The position numbers were made by a program, and so were the translations under genes. The notes below the pieces were generated by a model. That model did not search any database. It was not told the origin of the DNA and saw nothing but the letters and a program-made list of their open reading frames with translations. From Kiloniellales bacterium (lineage in GTDB: Bacteria; Pseudomonadota; Alphaproteobacteria; Kiloniellales; JAKSBE01): a stretch of DNA of 38,228 nucleotides. Positions 1-9,029 of the stretch are shown one piece after another. Position 1 is the stretch's first letter. Every line of letters begins with the position of its first letter. The stretch spans positions 1 through 38,228 of the forward strand of contig JAKSBE010000274.1 in the NCBI GenBank assembly GCA_022361275.1, given 5' to 3'.

Positions 1-17
1 TCCCCCCCGGGCGACCC

Positions 18-686
18 TCAGCCCGGGCTCGGCGCCTGGGCTCTGCGATAGGCAACCAGATCCTCGATCGTCACCACCGGCATCGCCCGCGCCTCGGCGA
101 AGCGCAGGATCTCCGGCAGGCGCGCCATGGAGCCATCCGGGTTGGCCAACTCGCAAAGCACCCCGGCCGGCCTGCGACCGGCCAGCCGCGCGAGGTCGAT
201 CGCCGCCTCGGTATGGCCGCGGCGGGCCAGCACCCCGCCGGGCTCTGCCCGCAGGGGGAAGACATGGCCGGGTCTGGCGAGGTCCCGCGGCCGGCAGTCT
301 TCCGCGACCGCGGTCCTGACCGTGGTCACCCGGTCGACGGCTGAGACCCCGGTCGTGACACCCTCGCGCGCTTCGATCGAGACCGTGTAGGCCGTGCCCA
401 GGCGCGAGGTGTTGTCGGTGACCATCTGCGGCAGGTCCAGGCGCCGCAGCTTGTCTTCGGTCATGCAAAGGCAGACGATGCCGCTGCCCTCGCGGATCAG
501 AAGGGCCATCTGCTCCACGGTCAGGGTCTCGGCGGCGAAGATTATGTCACCCTCGTTTTCCCGATCCTCGTCGTCGACGACGAGAACGCCCTCACCGCCG
601 CGCAGCTGGGCGACCGCCCGCTCCACGCGCCGGATGGGATCTCCGAAGGCGGCAAGCGGCGAAGTCTTGTCTGTGATCTGATTCAT
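18..686 (-). CDS. ribB: 3,4-dihydroxy-2-butanone 4-phosphate synthase (start at MNQITDK..., not the longer ORF start)
   Basis: Translation contains [56 protein letters not shown] riboswitch immediately upstream. Confidence 0.95.
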   Translation of the reverse strand: MNQITDKTSPLAAFGDPIRRVERAVAQLRGGEGVLVVDDEDRENEGDIIFAAETLTVEQMALLIREGSGIVCLCMTEDKLRRLDLPQMVTDNTSRLGTAYTVSIEAREGVTTGVSAVDRVTTVRTAVAEDCRPRDLARPGHVFPLRAEPGGVLARRGHTEAAIDLARLAGRRPAGVLCELANPDGSMARLPEILRFAEARAMPVVTIEDLVAYRRAQAPSPG

Positions 687-810
687 GGCCGTCACCTCTC
701 GTCTCAAGCGGCGAAGCAGAATCAGGGCGTTGTCGGGAAGCGCGCAGGGCCGGCGGCCGCCACGCGAAGCTCGACCGCAAGGCGCAGCGGCCACCGCGGT
801 TCGAGCAACT

Positions 811-957
811 CATCCTCTCCCATCCGGACTGTTACCGTCGGCTCCGGCCTCTCACCGGATCTGCTGACCCCGCCGATGAACTCGGCGGGCGCTCGCGGGC
901 TGCCCTCTCTGGTGTCGAGGGATACCGCCGGCCGGGAATTTCACCCTGCCCTGAGAA
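811..957 (-). promoter_or_regulatory. FMN riboswitch (RFN element) upstream of ribB
   Basis: Reverse complement reads TTCTCAGGGCAGGGTGAAATTCCCGGCCGGCGGTA...AGCCCGCGAGCG...GTCAGCAGATCCGGTGAGAGGCCGGAGCCGACGGTAACAGTCCGGATGGGAGAGGATG, matching the conserved RFN core blocks. Confidence 0.95.
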
Positions 958-1060
958 CAAGCGCCTTTGGTTTCAAAACGTCTCCACAGGAGACCGGAAA
1001 AACCTATCCGTAGAGCGTCCCGGCGGCAAGGCCGTGCCGGACGCGGCCGAAGGGTCCCAC

Positions 1061-1097
1061 AAAAGCACCGCGCCCCGCCCGGGGGAGCGGGGCGCGG
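1061..1097 (-). terminator. Probable intrinsic terminator of the DUF465 gene
   Basis: CCGCGCCCCGC / GCGGGGCGCGG inverted repeat (11-bp arms), followed on the minus strand by TGCTTTTGTGG; lies just past the stop of the 1141..1470 ORF. Confidence 0.6.
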
Positions 1098-1140
1098 AAG
1101 GCGCCGGCTTAATGTCCGGAGCCGCGGCTCCGGGCAGGGG

Positions 1141-1470
1141 TCAAGCCGCCGGCACCCGTTCTGGTACGTTTCCCGACCGAGCCTCGCCACCGGCGGGGAG
1201 CGGAAGCGGGATAATCTCAGCGGCCTCGCCGACCAGCACCGTCTCGGCATTGATCGCCTCGAGCAGCCGTTCGATGCTGGCCATCTCGTCCTTGATCAGA
1301 AGCTTGCGCTTCTTGATCCGCCGGATCAGCTGATCGTCCGCGGCCGGCCGGCTGGTCTCGGCCTCCAGCTTCTCCTCCAGGCTCTGATGCGTCTGGGCCA
1401 GAGCCCGGTACCGATTGAAGATGCTCGCGCTCGGGGCCCTGGTGGAAACCCTGCGCAAATGTTCGGTCAT
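1141..1470 (-). CDS. DUF465/YdcH-like small protein
   Basis: Short coiled-coil protein with QSLEEKLEAETSRPAADDQLIRRIKKRKLLIKDEMASIERLL, typical of the DUF465 family (LEEEL...P..D...I..LKK.KL.LKDEI). Confidence 0.75.
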   Translation of the reverse strand: MTEHLRRVSTRAPSASIFNRYRALAQTHQSLEEKLEAETSRPAADDQLIRRIKKRKLLIKDEMASIERLLEAINAETVLVGEAAEIIPLPLPAGGEARSGNVPERVPAA

Positions 1471-1746
1471 GGCTGCACTCCTTGTCCTTTTTCGGTCGCG
1501 ACGACCGTTCCGCTTCGGCCTGGGACGTCAGATGCCGCTGTCTGCTGTGCAAGACTTGGGACGAAGGGCAACCAGCCACCAATCGTAATCGCCGGGCTGC
1601 CTGATCGGCGTTTCGGATCAAGGCCGCGGACCGCTCCGATCCGACGGTTTGGAAGCACGAAGGACGCCCGTAAAGGCGCGCCGAAGGCCTTCCGTCGGAG
1701 GATGGGAAGCCCTGAAGCCATTAACTAATCGCATAATCGCCTATCT

Positions 1747-1767
1747 TTGATAGTAATTTTCTATCAA
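1747..1767. promoter_or_regulatory. Palindromic LysR/OxyR-like operator TTGATAG-TAATTTT-CTATCAA
   Basis: Perfect 7-7-7 inverted repeat containing ATAG-N7-CTAT, about 120 bp upstream of the LysR gene start at 1889. Confidence 0.55.
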
Positions 1768-1888
1768 CATGTTTGCCGCCTCCCTTGGTCCCACGACGCC
1801 TTGAAAGCGGCCCGAGGCTTCCCGATTTGACTGGAAGTCGTCCCCAGAATCCTAGCCGCTCTCCGGCGGCGCCTTATCGGGAACATTC

Positions 1889-2809
1889 GTGCCCACCCTG
1901 AAACAGCTTCGCTACCTGGTCGCGGTCGCTGAGACCCTGCACTTTCGGCGAGCCGCCGAGATGAGCCACGTCAGCCAGCCCACGCTCAGCGGCCAGCTAC
2001 GCGAGCTCGAAGACCGTCTCGGCGTACAGCTCGTCGAGCGCAGCCGCAGCAAGGTCGTCCTCACGCCGCTCGGTCGCGAGATCGCGGCCAGGGCGAAGAC
2101 CGTCTTGCGCGACGTCCAGGATGTGGTCGAGCTCGCCAAGCAGGGGCAGGCGCCGCTGGGCGGAACCATTCGGGTCGGCGTGCTGCCGTCGCTCGGGCCT
2201 TACTTCCTGCCGCACATCCTGCCCGAACTTCACGACCGCTATCCGGAGCTCAAGCTCTACGTCCGGGAGGGCCTGCCCGACGTTCTGCTCGAGGGGCTCG
2301 ACGACGGCAAACTCGATCTGCTGTTCTTTCCCCTGCCGGTCAAAGGTGCCGACCTGCAGAGCGTCAGGCTGTTCCGCGAGCCGCTCTGGGTCGTGGTCCC
2401 CGGCGAGCATCGCCTGGTGTGCCGGGAGAAGATCCAGAGGTCGGACCTTGAGGGCGAGACCTTCCTGACCCTGGAGCGCGGCCACCGGCTGCACGATCAG
2501 GTCCGGGAGCTCTGCGAGCAGTACGGCGCCGAGCTCTCGCTCGACTACGAGGGCACCAGCCTCGACACTCTGCGCCAGATGGTGGCCATGGGCATGGGCT
2601 TGTCCCTCCTGCCCGCGCTCTACGTTCGCTCCGAGGTGCTGCACGACCGCCAGGTGGTCGCGCGGGAGATGAAGTCTCGGGCGCCCTACCGCATGGTCGG
2701 GATGATCTGGCGGCGGCAGTCGGCGCGGCAGGAGGAATACGAGACCCTCGCCGACCAGATCCGCAGCATCCTGAAGAACCGGGGCCTGCAGATCACCGTG
2801 ATGTCCTGA
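1889..2809 (+). CDS. LysR-family regulator, OxyR-like but lacking the peroxidatic Cys (GHRLHDQ...C)
   Basis: N-terminal HTH LKQLRYLVAVAETLHFRRAAEMSHVSQPTLSGQLRELEDRLGVQLVERS; OxyR-type effector domain TSLDTLRQMVAMGMGLSLLPAL; GHC motif is GHR. Confidence 0.9.
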   Translation: MPTLKQLRYLVAVAETLHFRRAAEMSHVSQPTLSGQLRELEDRLGVQLVERSRSKVVLTPLGREIAARAKTVLRDVQDVVELAKQGQAPLGGTIRVGVLPSLGPYFLPHILPELHDRYPELKLYVREGLPDVLLEGLDDGKLDLLFFPLPVKGADLQSVRLFREPLWVVVPGEHRLVCREKIQRSDLEGETFLTLERGHRLHDQVRELCEQYGAELSLDYEGTSLDTLRQMVAMGMGLSLLPALYVRSEVLHDRQVVAREMKSRAPYRMVGMIWRRQSARQEEYETLADQIRSILKNRGLQITVMS

Positions 2810-2860
2810 TGATGCGACGCGGACGCGCAGAGCGCTCCTTCTGCGGATAAAACTCCAACC

Positions 2861-2892
2861 GTCATGCCCGGCCCCGATCCGGGCAGCCATCG
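2861..2892. repeat. Degenerate palindromic REP-like sequence (GTCATGCCCGGCCCCGATCCGGGCAGCCAT)
   Basis: Resembles the CGTCATGCCCGGGC...CCGGGCATCCA interspersed repeats common in alphaproteobacteria; intergenic. Confidence 0.5.
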
Positions 2893-3061
2893 TTCAACGG
2901 CACCATGGATTGCCGGGGGATTGCCGAGGGATTGCCGGATCGCGCGAAGCGGTGCGAAGCACTGGGCTACGGCCCCCTACGCGCCTCGGCAGCGCGCGCC
3001 CCGGCAAAGACAGATTGCGGGGCTCGACACCGAGGCCTTGAGCATCGTCGAGTGAGCGCCG

Positions 3062-3445
3062 TCAAGTCCGTCGCTCCTCCGCCTCCGGGGCCGTCGCCCG
3101 CTCGTCCTCCATCCCGCCGGCCGGAGGTCTCCGGCCGAGCTCGTCGGTCACCATTCCCTTCCACAGCGGGACGCCGGTCCGATAGGCCGCCCGGCCGATC
3201 ATGTGGGCGGCGACCGGCGCGGTCAGCAGCAGGAACAGGATCGCGGCCAGGGCACGGGCGACGATCCCGGTCTCGCCGAAGTGGGTCGCCACGGCGAGCA
3301 GGATCAAGCCGCAACCCAGCGTCCCCGCCTTGGTCGAGGCGTGCATCCGGATCAGGACGTCCGGCAGGCGCAGGACGCCGAGCGCCGCGGCGAAGGCGAA
3401 GAAGCCGCCGGAGACGACGAGGAAGGACGTCAGGATCTCGGTCAT
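3062..3445 (-). CDS. mrpG: Mrp/Mnh Na+/H+ antiporter subunit G
   Basis: LLVVSGGFFAFAAALGVLRLPDVLIRMHASTKAGTLGCGLIL is the MnhG/PhaG signature; last gene of the mrp operon. Confidence 0.93.
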   Translation of the reverse strand: MTEILTSFLVVSGGFFAFAAALGVLRLPDVLIRMHASTKAGTLGCGLILLAVATHFGETGIVARALAAILFLLLTAPVAAHMIGRAAYRTGVPLWKGMVTDELGRRPPAGGMEDERATAPEAEERRT

Positions 3446-3777
3446 CGCGGGTCCTCCCCCCCTTCACCCTCCTCCGGCGCGCCGCCTTCGCGGTACGTCT
3501 GCCGCCGCTCGGCGAAGCGGGCGAAGGCGACGGTGGCCAGGAAGGCGACCAGCGCCAGGGCGATGGCGACGTCGAGGAAGGCCGGCTCCTCGGCGGCGAT
3601 CGCGAAGAGCGCCGAAAAGGCCACGGTGAGCACGGTCAGAAGATCCAGGGCGACGACCCGGTCGGGCAGGCTCGGCCCACGGGCCAGACGCAGCACCGAC
3701 AGGGCCATGGCCGCCAGAAGCAGCGCGAAGGCGATGTCCACTGCCCAGGGCAGGATGGTTCCGGCTGTATCCATCAC
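3442..3777 (-). CDS. mrpF: Mrp/Mnh antiporter subunit F
   Basis: Small membrane protein: LRLARGPSLPDRVVALDLLTVLTVAFSALFAI...FLDVAIALALVAFLATVAFARF. Confidence 0.93.
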   Translation of the reverse strand: MMDTAGTILPWAVDIAFALLLAAMALSVLRLARGPSLPDRVVALDLLTVLTVAFSALFAIAAEEPAFLDVAIALALVAFLATVAFARFAERRQTYREGGAPEEGEGGEDPR

Positions 3778-4247
3778 TCCAGTGCCTCGATGACGCGACG
3801 TTCGATTCCCTGCTTCAGATCGCGGCGCAGCTCCTCAGGGTCCTCGACGAACATGGCGTGGACGTAGAGGGTCCGGCGGTCGGCGGAGACATCCAGACTG
3901 AGGCTGCCGGGGGTCAGCGAGATCAGATTCGCGACCAGCAGGATGCCGCCCTCGCCTTCGACCTCCAGGGGCAGGGCGATGATCCCGGGCCGGCTGAGAT
4001 GGGCCGGTGTCACCACGTCCCAGACCACGCGGAAGCTGGAGACCACCAGCTCGTAGACGAAGAGGCCGGCCAGCCGCAGAACCCGGAAAACCCGCCCGAA
4101 GTAGGCGCTGTCCTCGAACAGCGGCCGGGCGGCCCAGAGGGCGAGGTAGCCGAGCCCGAAGCCGAGGGCCAGGCTCGGCAGCGTGAAGCTGCCGACCAGG
4201 GCGGCCCAGGCCGCCGCCAGAAGCATGTTCACGACCAGGGGGTTCAT
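3774..4247 (-). CDS. mrpE: Mrp/Mnh antiporter subunit E
   Basis: PGIIALPLEVEGEGGILLVANLISLTPGSLSLDVSADRRTLYVHAM is the MnhE signature; 4-nt overlaps with both neighbours. Confidence 0.93.
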   Translation of the reverse strand: MNPLVVNMLLAAAWAALVGSFTLPSLALGFGLGYLALWAARPLFEDSAYFGRVFRVLRLAGLFVYELVVSSFRVVWDVVTPAHLSRPGIIALPLEVEGEGGILLVANLISLTPGSLSLDVSADRRTLYVHAMFVEDPEELRRDLKQGIERRVIEALE

Positions 4248-5746
4248 GGCGCACCTGCCAGCACGCCCCGGACGTAGGGCGTCGGATCCAGAAGCTGGTC
4301 GGCCGCGCGTTCGGCGAGGGCCAGGAAGGGCTCGGGCGCCAGACCGATGGTCACGGTCAGCGCGGCCAGAGCCAGAACCGGGCCCAGCAGCGCCAGAAGC
4401 TCGCGCCGCTCCAGCACGGCGAGCCGCGGCGCGACGCCGGCCGGGTGCGGCTTCCAGAAGGCCTCGGCCCAGATCTTGGTCATCGAGAAGACGGTCAGCA
4501 GACCGACCGCCAGGGCGACCGCGGCGGCGACGTAGGCGCCGGTCTCCAGGCTCGCCTTGATCAGCAGGAACTTCGCCCAGAAGCCGGAGAGCGGCGGAAA
4601 GCCGGCCAGCGAGAAGGCCGGCACCAGGAACAACGCGGCGAGCAGGGGACTGGACTTGTAGAGCCCGCCGATCGCGCCGAGCTCGAAGGACCCGGTCAGG
4701 CGCCTGGCGACGCCGCTGATCAGGAAGAGGTTCGCCTTCACGATGATGTGGTGGACCAGGTAGAAGACGGCGCCCAGCAGCGCCAGCGGCGTGTACAGCG
4801 CGAGCCCCAGCACCATGTAGCCGATCTGGCTGACGATGTGGAAGGAGAGCACCTTGCGGAACTCGCTCTGCGCCGCCGCGCCCAGAACGCCGGTGATCAT
4901 GGTCAGGGCGGCGACGACCAGCAGCAGGCCGTGGGTGAAGGCCAGGTCCTGGGTGAAGACCAGGGTGAACATGCGGATCAGGGCGTAGACCCCGACCTTG
5001 GTCAGCAGGCCGGCGAAGACCGCCGAGATCGCCACGGCCGGCGTATGATAGGAAGCCGGCAGCCAGAAGAACAGCGGAAAGAGCGCGGCCTTGATCCCGA
5101 AGGCGACGATGAAGAGGACCGCGATCACGCTCAGCAGGCCCTGGTTCTCGGCCACGGCCACGGCGAGGTGCAGGTCGGCGAGGTTCAGCGTGCCGGTCAG
5201 GCCGTAGAGCAGCCCGATCCCGGTCAGGAGCATCACGGTCGAGACCAGGTTGAGGGCGACGTACTTGATGCCGCCGTCGAGCTGCGCCTTGCTCTGCCCC
5301 AGGACCAGGAGGCCGAAGGAGGCGATCAACATGACCTCGAACCAGACGTAGAGGTTGAAGAGGTCGCCGGTCAGGAAGGCGCCGCAGACTCCCGCGAGCA
5401 GCACGTGAAAGAGCGCGTGATAGCCCAGCGCCTCCTGACGCGCGTCGATGTCGGCCAGGGCGTAGACCGCCACCGCCAGGCCGGTGATCGCGGTGATCAG
5501 GACCATGATCGCGCTCAGCAGGTCGGCGACCAGGGTGATGCCGAAGGGCGCCGGCCAGGCGCCCATCTGGGCCGCCAGCAGGCCCTGGTCCCAGACCTCG
5601 GCCAGCAGCCAGAGCGCGGCGCCGAGCAGGGCCAGGCAGCCGCCGATGCTGATCCAGCGCGAGGCCGTGCGCTGCTTGCGCAGCAGGCAGGTCAGGATCG
5701 CGGCCCCGAGGGGCAGGAGGATCGGCAGGGAGAGGAGCCAGCTCAC
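4244..5746 (-). CDS. mrpD: Mrp/Mnh antiporter subunit D (proton-translocating quinone oxidoreductase-like)
   Basis: 500 aa polytopic protein; FFWLPASYHTPAVAISAVFAGLLTKVGVYALIRMF and HHIIVKANLFLISGVARRLTGSFELGAIGGL. Confidence 0.95.
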   Translation of the reverse strand: MSWLLSLPILLPLGAAILTCLLRKQRTASRWISIGGCLALLGAALWLLAEVWDQGLLAAQMGAWPAPFGITLVADLLSAIMVLITAITGLAVAVYALADIDARQEALGYHALFHVLLAGVCGAFLTGDLFNLYVWFEVMLIASFGLLVLGQSKAQLDGGIKYVALNLVSTVMLLTGIGLLYGLTGTLNLADLHLAVAVAENQGLLSVIAVLFIVAFGIKAALFPLFFWLPASYHTPAVAISAVFAGLLTKVGVYALIRMFTLVFTQDLAFTHGLLLVVAALTMITGVLGAAAQSEFRKVLSFHIVSQIGYMVLGLALYTPLALLGAVFYLVHHIIVKANLFLISGVARRLTGSFELGAIGGLYKSSPLLAALFLVPAFSLAGFPPLSGFWAKFLLIKASLETGAYVAAAVALAVGLLTVFSMTKIWAEAFWKPHPAGVAPRLAVLERRELLALLGPVLALAALTVTIGLAPEPFLALAERAADQLLDPTPYVRGVLAGAP

Positions 5747-6129
5747 GCCTCAGGCCCTCCCTCGCCTTTCGGCGTCTCGCCGATCGGCTCCGCTTCGCGC
5801 ATCGCGTGGCTGTCCAGCGTGCCCAGCACGTGGTAGCCGCGATAGACCAGGACCAGGGCGAAGGCGAGCAACCCGAAGCCGATCACGATCGCGGTCAGGA
5901 CCAGGGCCTGCGGCAAGGCGTTGGCGACGACGCCGGCCGGGCCGTCCAGGCCCTCGGGAATCAGCGGCGGCGCCGCGCGGACCAGCCGGCCGGCGGTGAA
6001 GATGGTCAGGTTGGCGGCGTTGCTGAGCAGCACCAGGCCGATCAGGAACTTCAGCACGTTGCGGGCGAGCATCAGGTAGACGCTCGTCGCCACCAGGATG
6101 CCGACCAGGACCGCGAGGGCCGCCTCCAC
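5743..6129 (-). CDS. mrpC: Mrp/Mnh antiporter subunit C (NuoK-like)
   Basis: MLARNVLKFLIGLVLLSNAANLTIFTAGRL...DPLPQALVLTAIVIGFGLLAFALVL-type MnhC sequence (here ANALPQALVLTAIVIGFG). Confidence 0.93.
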   Translation of the reverse strand: MEAALAVLVGILVATSVYLMLARNVLKFLIGLVLLSNAANLTIFTAGRLVRAAPPLIPEGLDGPAGVVANALPQALVLTAIVIGFGLLAFALVLVYRGYHVLGTLDSHAMREAEPIGETPKGEGGPEA

Positions 6130-6132
6130 GGT

Positions 6133-6552
6133 TCAGACCTCCTCTTCCAGGGCGAAGACCAGGGTCAGGACCGCGCCGACGACGACCAGGTAGACGCCGA
6201 CATCGAAGACCAGAACGCTGCTCAGCGGCAGGCCCTTGCTGTCCTCGGTGGCGCCAAGGAACCACCACTGCCCGGTGAAGAGCGGATCCCCGAAGGGCCC
6301 CGCCGAGAGGCCGGCCAGCAGCGCCAGCGCGAGGCCGATTATGCCGAGGTCCCTTGGATCGATCCGCAAGGCGGCGCGGGCCGCCGCGGTGCCCTGCGCG
6401 ATCGCGTAGAGCGCGAAGCCGATCGCCGCGATCAGGCCGCCGATGAAGCCGCCGCCGGGCTCGTTGTGGCCACGCAGCAGCATGTAGACCGAGAACAGCA
6501 GCATCAGCGCCACCAGGACCCGGGTCGCGGCGCTGAGGATCAGGGAGTTCAT
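6133..6552 (-). CDS. mrpB: Mrp/Mnh antiporter subunit B
   Basis: [52 protein letters not shown]... classic MnhB; sits as the C-terminal part of a longer out-of-frame-started ORF (6133..7386); start set at ATG 6552. Confidence 0.93.
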   Translation of the reverse strand: MNSLILSAATRVLVALMLLFSVYMLLRGHNEPGGGFIGGLIAAIGFALYAIAQGTAAARAALRIDPRDLGIIGLALALLAGLSAGPFGDPLFTGQWWFLGATEDSKGLPLSSVLVFDVGVYLVVVGAVLTLVFALEEEV

Positions 6553-8870
6553 CTCGACACCTCCCGGCCGGCCCCGCCGCGAAGCAGCGCGAAGGCGGCG
6601 AGGGCGGCGACGATGACCACGGCGATCTCGCCGAAGGTGTCGAGGGCGCGGAAGTCGACCAGGATGACGTTGACGATGTTCCGGCCGTAGGCTTCGGGCA
6701 GACTGGCGGACTCGAAGTAGGCGGTGATCTCGCGGTCGAGCGGTGTCTCGACCACCGCAATCAGGACGGCGGCGACCGCCGTGCCCAGGGCCAGCGCCAC
6801 CACCGCATCCCGGCGGCGGCCCCAGGTCCCGCCGCTGCGGACCGCGCGGAAGCCCGGCAGGCGGACCATCAGCACGGCCAGCAGGATCACGACCAGGGTC
6901 TCGACCAGCAACTGGGTAATGGCGAGGTCCGGTGCGCCGAAGCTGACGAAGAGCACGGCGATGCCGACCCCGACGACGCCCAGGGCCGAGATCGCCGCCA
7001 AGCGGGAGTCGGTCGCGGCGGCCAGGAAGGCGCCGGCCGCGACCAGACCGAGCAGGCCCCATTCCCTGGCAAGGAGGGCCGGCGGCGCCTCGGGCAGGCG
7101 CAACGCGTCGGTGACGAGAAAGCTGGCGGAGAGCGCAAGGGTCAGGGTTGCGAAGACGACCAGCAGATAGGTGGTGAGCCGGCCGTTCTGGAGCACGCGG
7201 GTCTGGACCGCGGCGACCGCCTTGAGACCGTCGAGCAGGCGATCCCAGGCCCGATCGGCGGTGGTCGGCAGCCGGGCTTCGGCCGCGGCCAGGGCCACGC
7301 GCAGCCGCTGGTGGCCGGCGTAGACCGCCAGGCCCAGGCCGAAAGTGAGCAGGCTGAGCATCAGCGGCAGGTTGATGCCGTGCCAAAGCGCCAGTTTCAC
7401 GCTCTCCGGCCGGCCGAGGATCGCGGTCACCGCCGGCTGCACGAAGACGTCGGCGATCAGCGAGGGGGCCAGGCCGAAGCTCAGACCGAGGACGGCCAGG
7501 AGCAGCGGGCCGGCCAGCATCCGAAAGGGGGCTTCGTAGGGCGCCTTCGGCGTCGCCGGGCTCGGGCCGTAGAAGGGCCGCACCGCGACGATCGCCGCCA
7601 CCGCGACCATCAAGGCGTTGGCCAGCACCGCCGCGGAGGCGACCAGCAGCGGCTCGGACGCGATGGCCAGGGCGCCCTCGTACTTCAGCTCCTTGCCGAT
7701 GAAGCCGAGGAAGGGCGGAAAGCCGGCCATGGAGAGCGCGGCCAGGGCGGCGGCGGCGGCCGTCACCGGCATCGCACGGGCCAGGCCGTGCAGTCGCGCC
7801 ACCTCCCGCGTACCGCTGGCATGGTCGACGATGCCGACGATCAGGAACAGTGCCGCCTTGTAGAAGGAATGGACGATCAGGAAGGTCATCGCGGCGGCGA
7901 CCGCCACCGTCGCCTCCGCGCCCAGGAACATGGTCAAGGTGCCCAGCGCCATGACCGTGGTATAGGCGAGCACGAGCTTGAGATCGGTCTGCCGCAGGGC
8001 CAGGATCGAGGCCCAGACCGCGGTGATCGCGCCGAAGATCGTGAGGCTCCAGATCCAGGCCTCGGTCCCGCTCAAGGCCGGATGCAGACGCGCCAGCAGG
8101 TAGATGCCGGCCTTGACCATGGTCGCCGAATGCAGATAGGCGCTGACCGGGGTCGGCGCGGCCATGGCGTTGGGCAGCCAGAAGTGAAAGGGCACCTGCG
8201 CCGACTTGGTAAAGGCGCCGAGGAGCACCAGGACCAGGATCGGCGTGTAGAGCGCATGATCCTGGAGCAGCTCGCCCGAGGCGACGATCTGCGAGACCTC
8301 GAAACTGCCTGCCGCCGTCCCGAGCAGGATCAGCCCCGCCAGGAGCGCCAGGCCGCCGGCGCCGGTGACCAGAAGGGCCTGAAGGGCCGCCCGCCGCGCC
8401 TTGGCCGAGCCGTGGTCGAAGCCGACCAGGAGGTAGGAGGTGACGGTCGTCAGTTCCCAGAACACGAAAAGCGTGATCAGGTTGTCGGCCAGGACCAAGC
8501 CGAGCATCGCGGCCATGAAGGACAAGAGGTAGAGATAGTAGCGCCCGAGATGGGGATGGCCGCCGAGATAGGCGCCGGAATAGAGCAGCACCAGAGTGCC
8601 GATCCCGCTGATCAGCAGCGCGAAGGTCAGGCTTAGGCCATCGATGAGGAATGACAGGCTGACACCCAGGCTCGGCACCCAGTCGGTGCTCAGCCGGACG
8701 ACCCCGCCACCTGCGACCGCGGGAACCTGGGCCGCGAAGAACAGGGCCAGGGCAGCCGGAAGCGCGGCCAGAAGCCAGCCGGCCCAGACCGATCGCGCGT
8801 CGCGCGTTTCCCCCGGACCCACTGCAATGTCTTGTCCCTCACCCGACCCCTGCGACCCCTGATCCCGCAT
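6549..8870 (-). CDS. mrpA: Mrp/Mnh antiporter subunit A (with C-terminal MrpB-like/DUF4040 extension)
   Basis: 773 aa; [136 protein letters not shown]. Confidence 0.95.
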   Translation of the reverse strand: MRDQGSQGSGEGQDIAVGPGETRDARSVWAGWLLAALPAALALFFAAQVPAVAGGGVVRLSTDWVPSLGVSLSFLIDGLSLTFALLISGIGTLVLLYSGAYLGGHPHLGRYYLYLLSFMAAMLGLVLADNLITLFVFWELTTVTSYLLVGFDHGSAKARRAALQALLVTGAGGLALLAGLILLGTAAGSFEVSQIVASGELLQDHALYTPILVLVLLGAFTKSAQVPFHFWLPNAMAAPTPVSAYLHSATMVKAGIYLLARLHPALSGTEAWIWSLTIFGAITAVWASILALRQTDLKLVLAYTTVMALGTLTMFLGAEATVAVAAAMTFLIVHSFYKAALFLIVGIVDHASGTREVARLHGLARAMPVTAAAAALAALSMAGFPPFLGFIGKELKYEGALAIASEPLLVASAAVLANALMVAVAAIVAVRPFYGPSPATPKAPYEAPFRMLAGPLLLAVLGLSFGLAPSLIADVFVQPAVTAILGRPESVKLALWHGINLPLMLSLLTFGLGLAVYAGHQRLRVALAAAEARLPTTADRAWDRLLDGLKAVAAVQTRVLQNGRLTTYLLVVFATLTLALSASFLVTDALRLPEAPPALLAREWGLLGLVAAGAFLAAATDSRLAAISALGVVGVGIAVLFVSFGAPDLAITQLLVETLVVILLAVLMVRLPGFRAVRSGGTWGRRRDAVVALALGTAVAAVLIAVVETPLDREITAYFESASLPEAYGRNIVNVILVDFRALDTFGEIAVVIVAALAAFALLRGGAGREVSR

Positions 8871-8957
8871 GACCCCGTGTTGCTTTCGTCTCCGGCACGA
8901 TTAGGCCGGAATATGGTCCTGAGAGCCTGATGGCAGCAATCGAAGCTACTCGGATTT

Positions 8958-8978
8958 TTGATAGGAATTATCCATCAA
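8958..8978. promoter_or_regulatory. Second copy of the OxyR-like palindrome: TTGATAG-GAATTAT-CCATCAA
   Basis: Same spacing as 1747..1767, one mismatch in the right arm; located in the mrpA upstream intergenic region. Confidence 0.45.
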
Positions 8979-9029
8979 CCGCAGCCCCGCCTTGCGGTTG
9001 CTATGATCCGCGGGCTCTTTTTGAAAACT

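Noticed and set aside
6133-7386. 417-aa ORF on the minus strand
   Set aside because: Only the C-terminal 139 aa is MrpB; the upstream part is an Arg/Gly/Pro-rich out-of-frame read-through of mrpA.
7311-8636. Long ORFs antisense to mrpA/mrpD/etc. (e.g. 7311..8636, 4445..5836, 5806..6690)
   Set aside because: High-GC antisense artefacts: Gln/Arg/Asp-rich low-complexity translations with no recognisable domains, opposite strong conserved CDSs.
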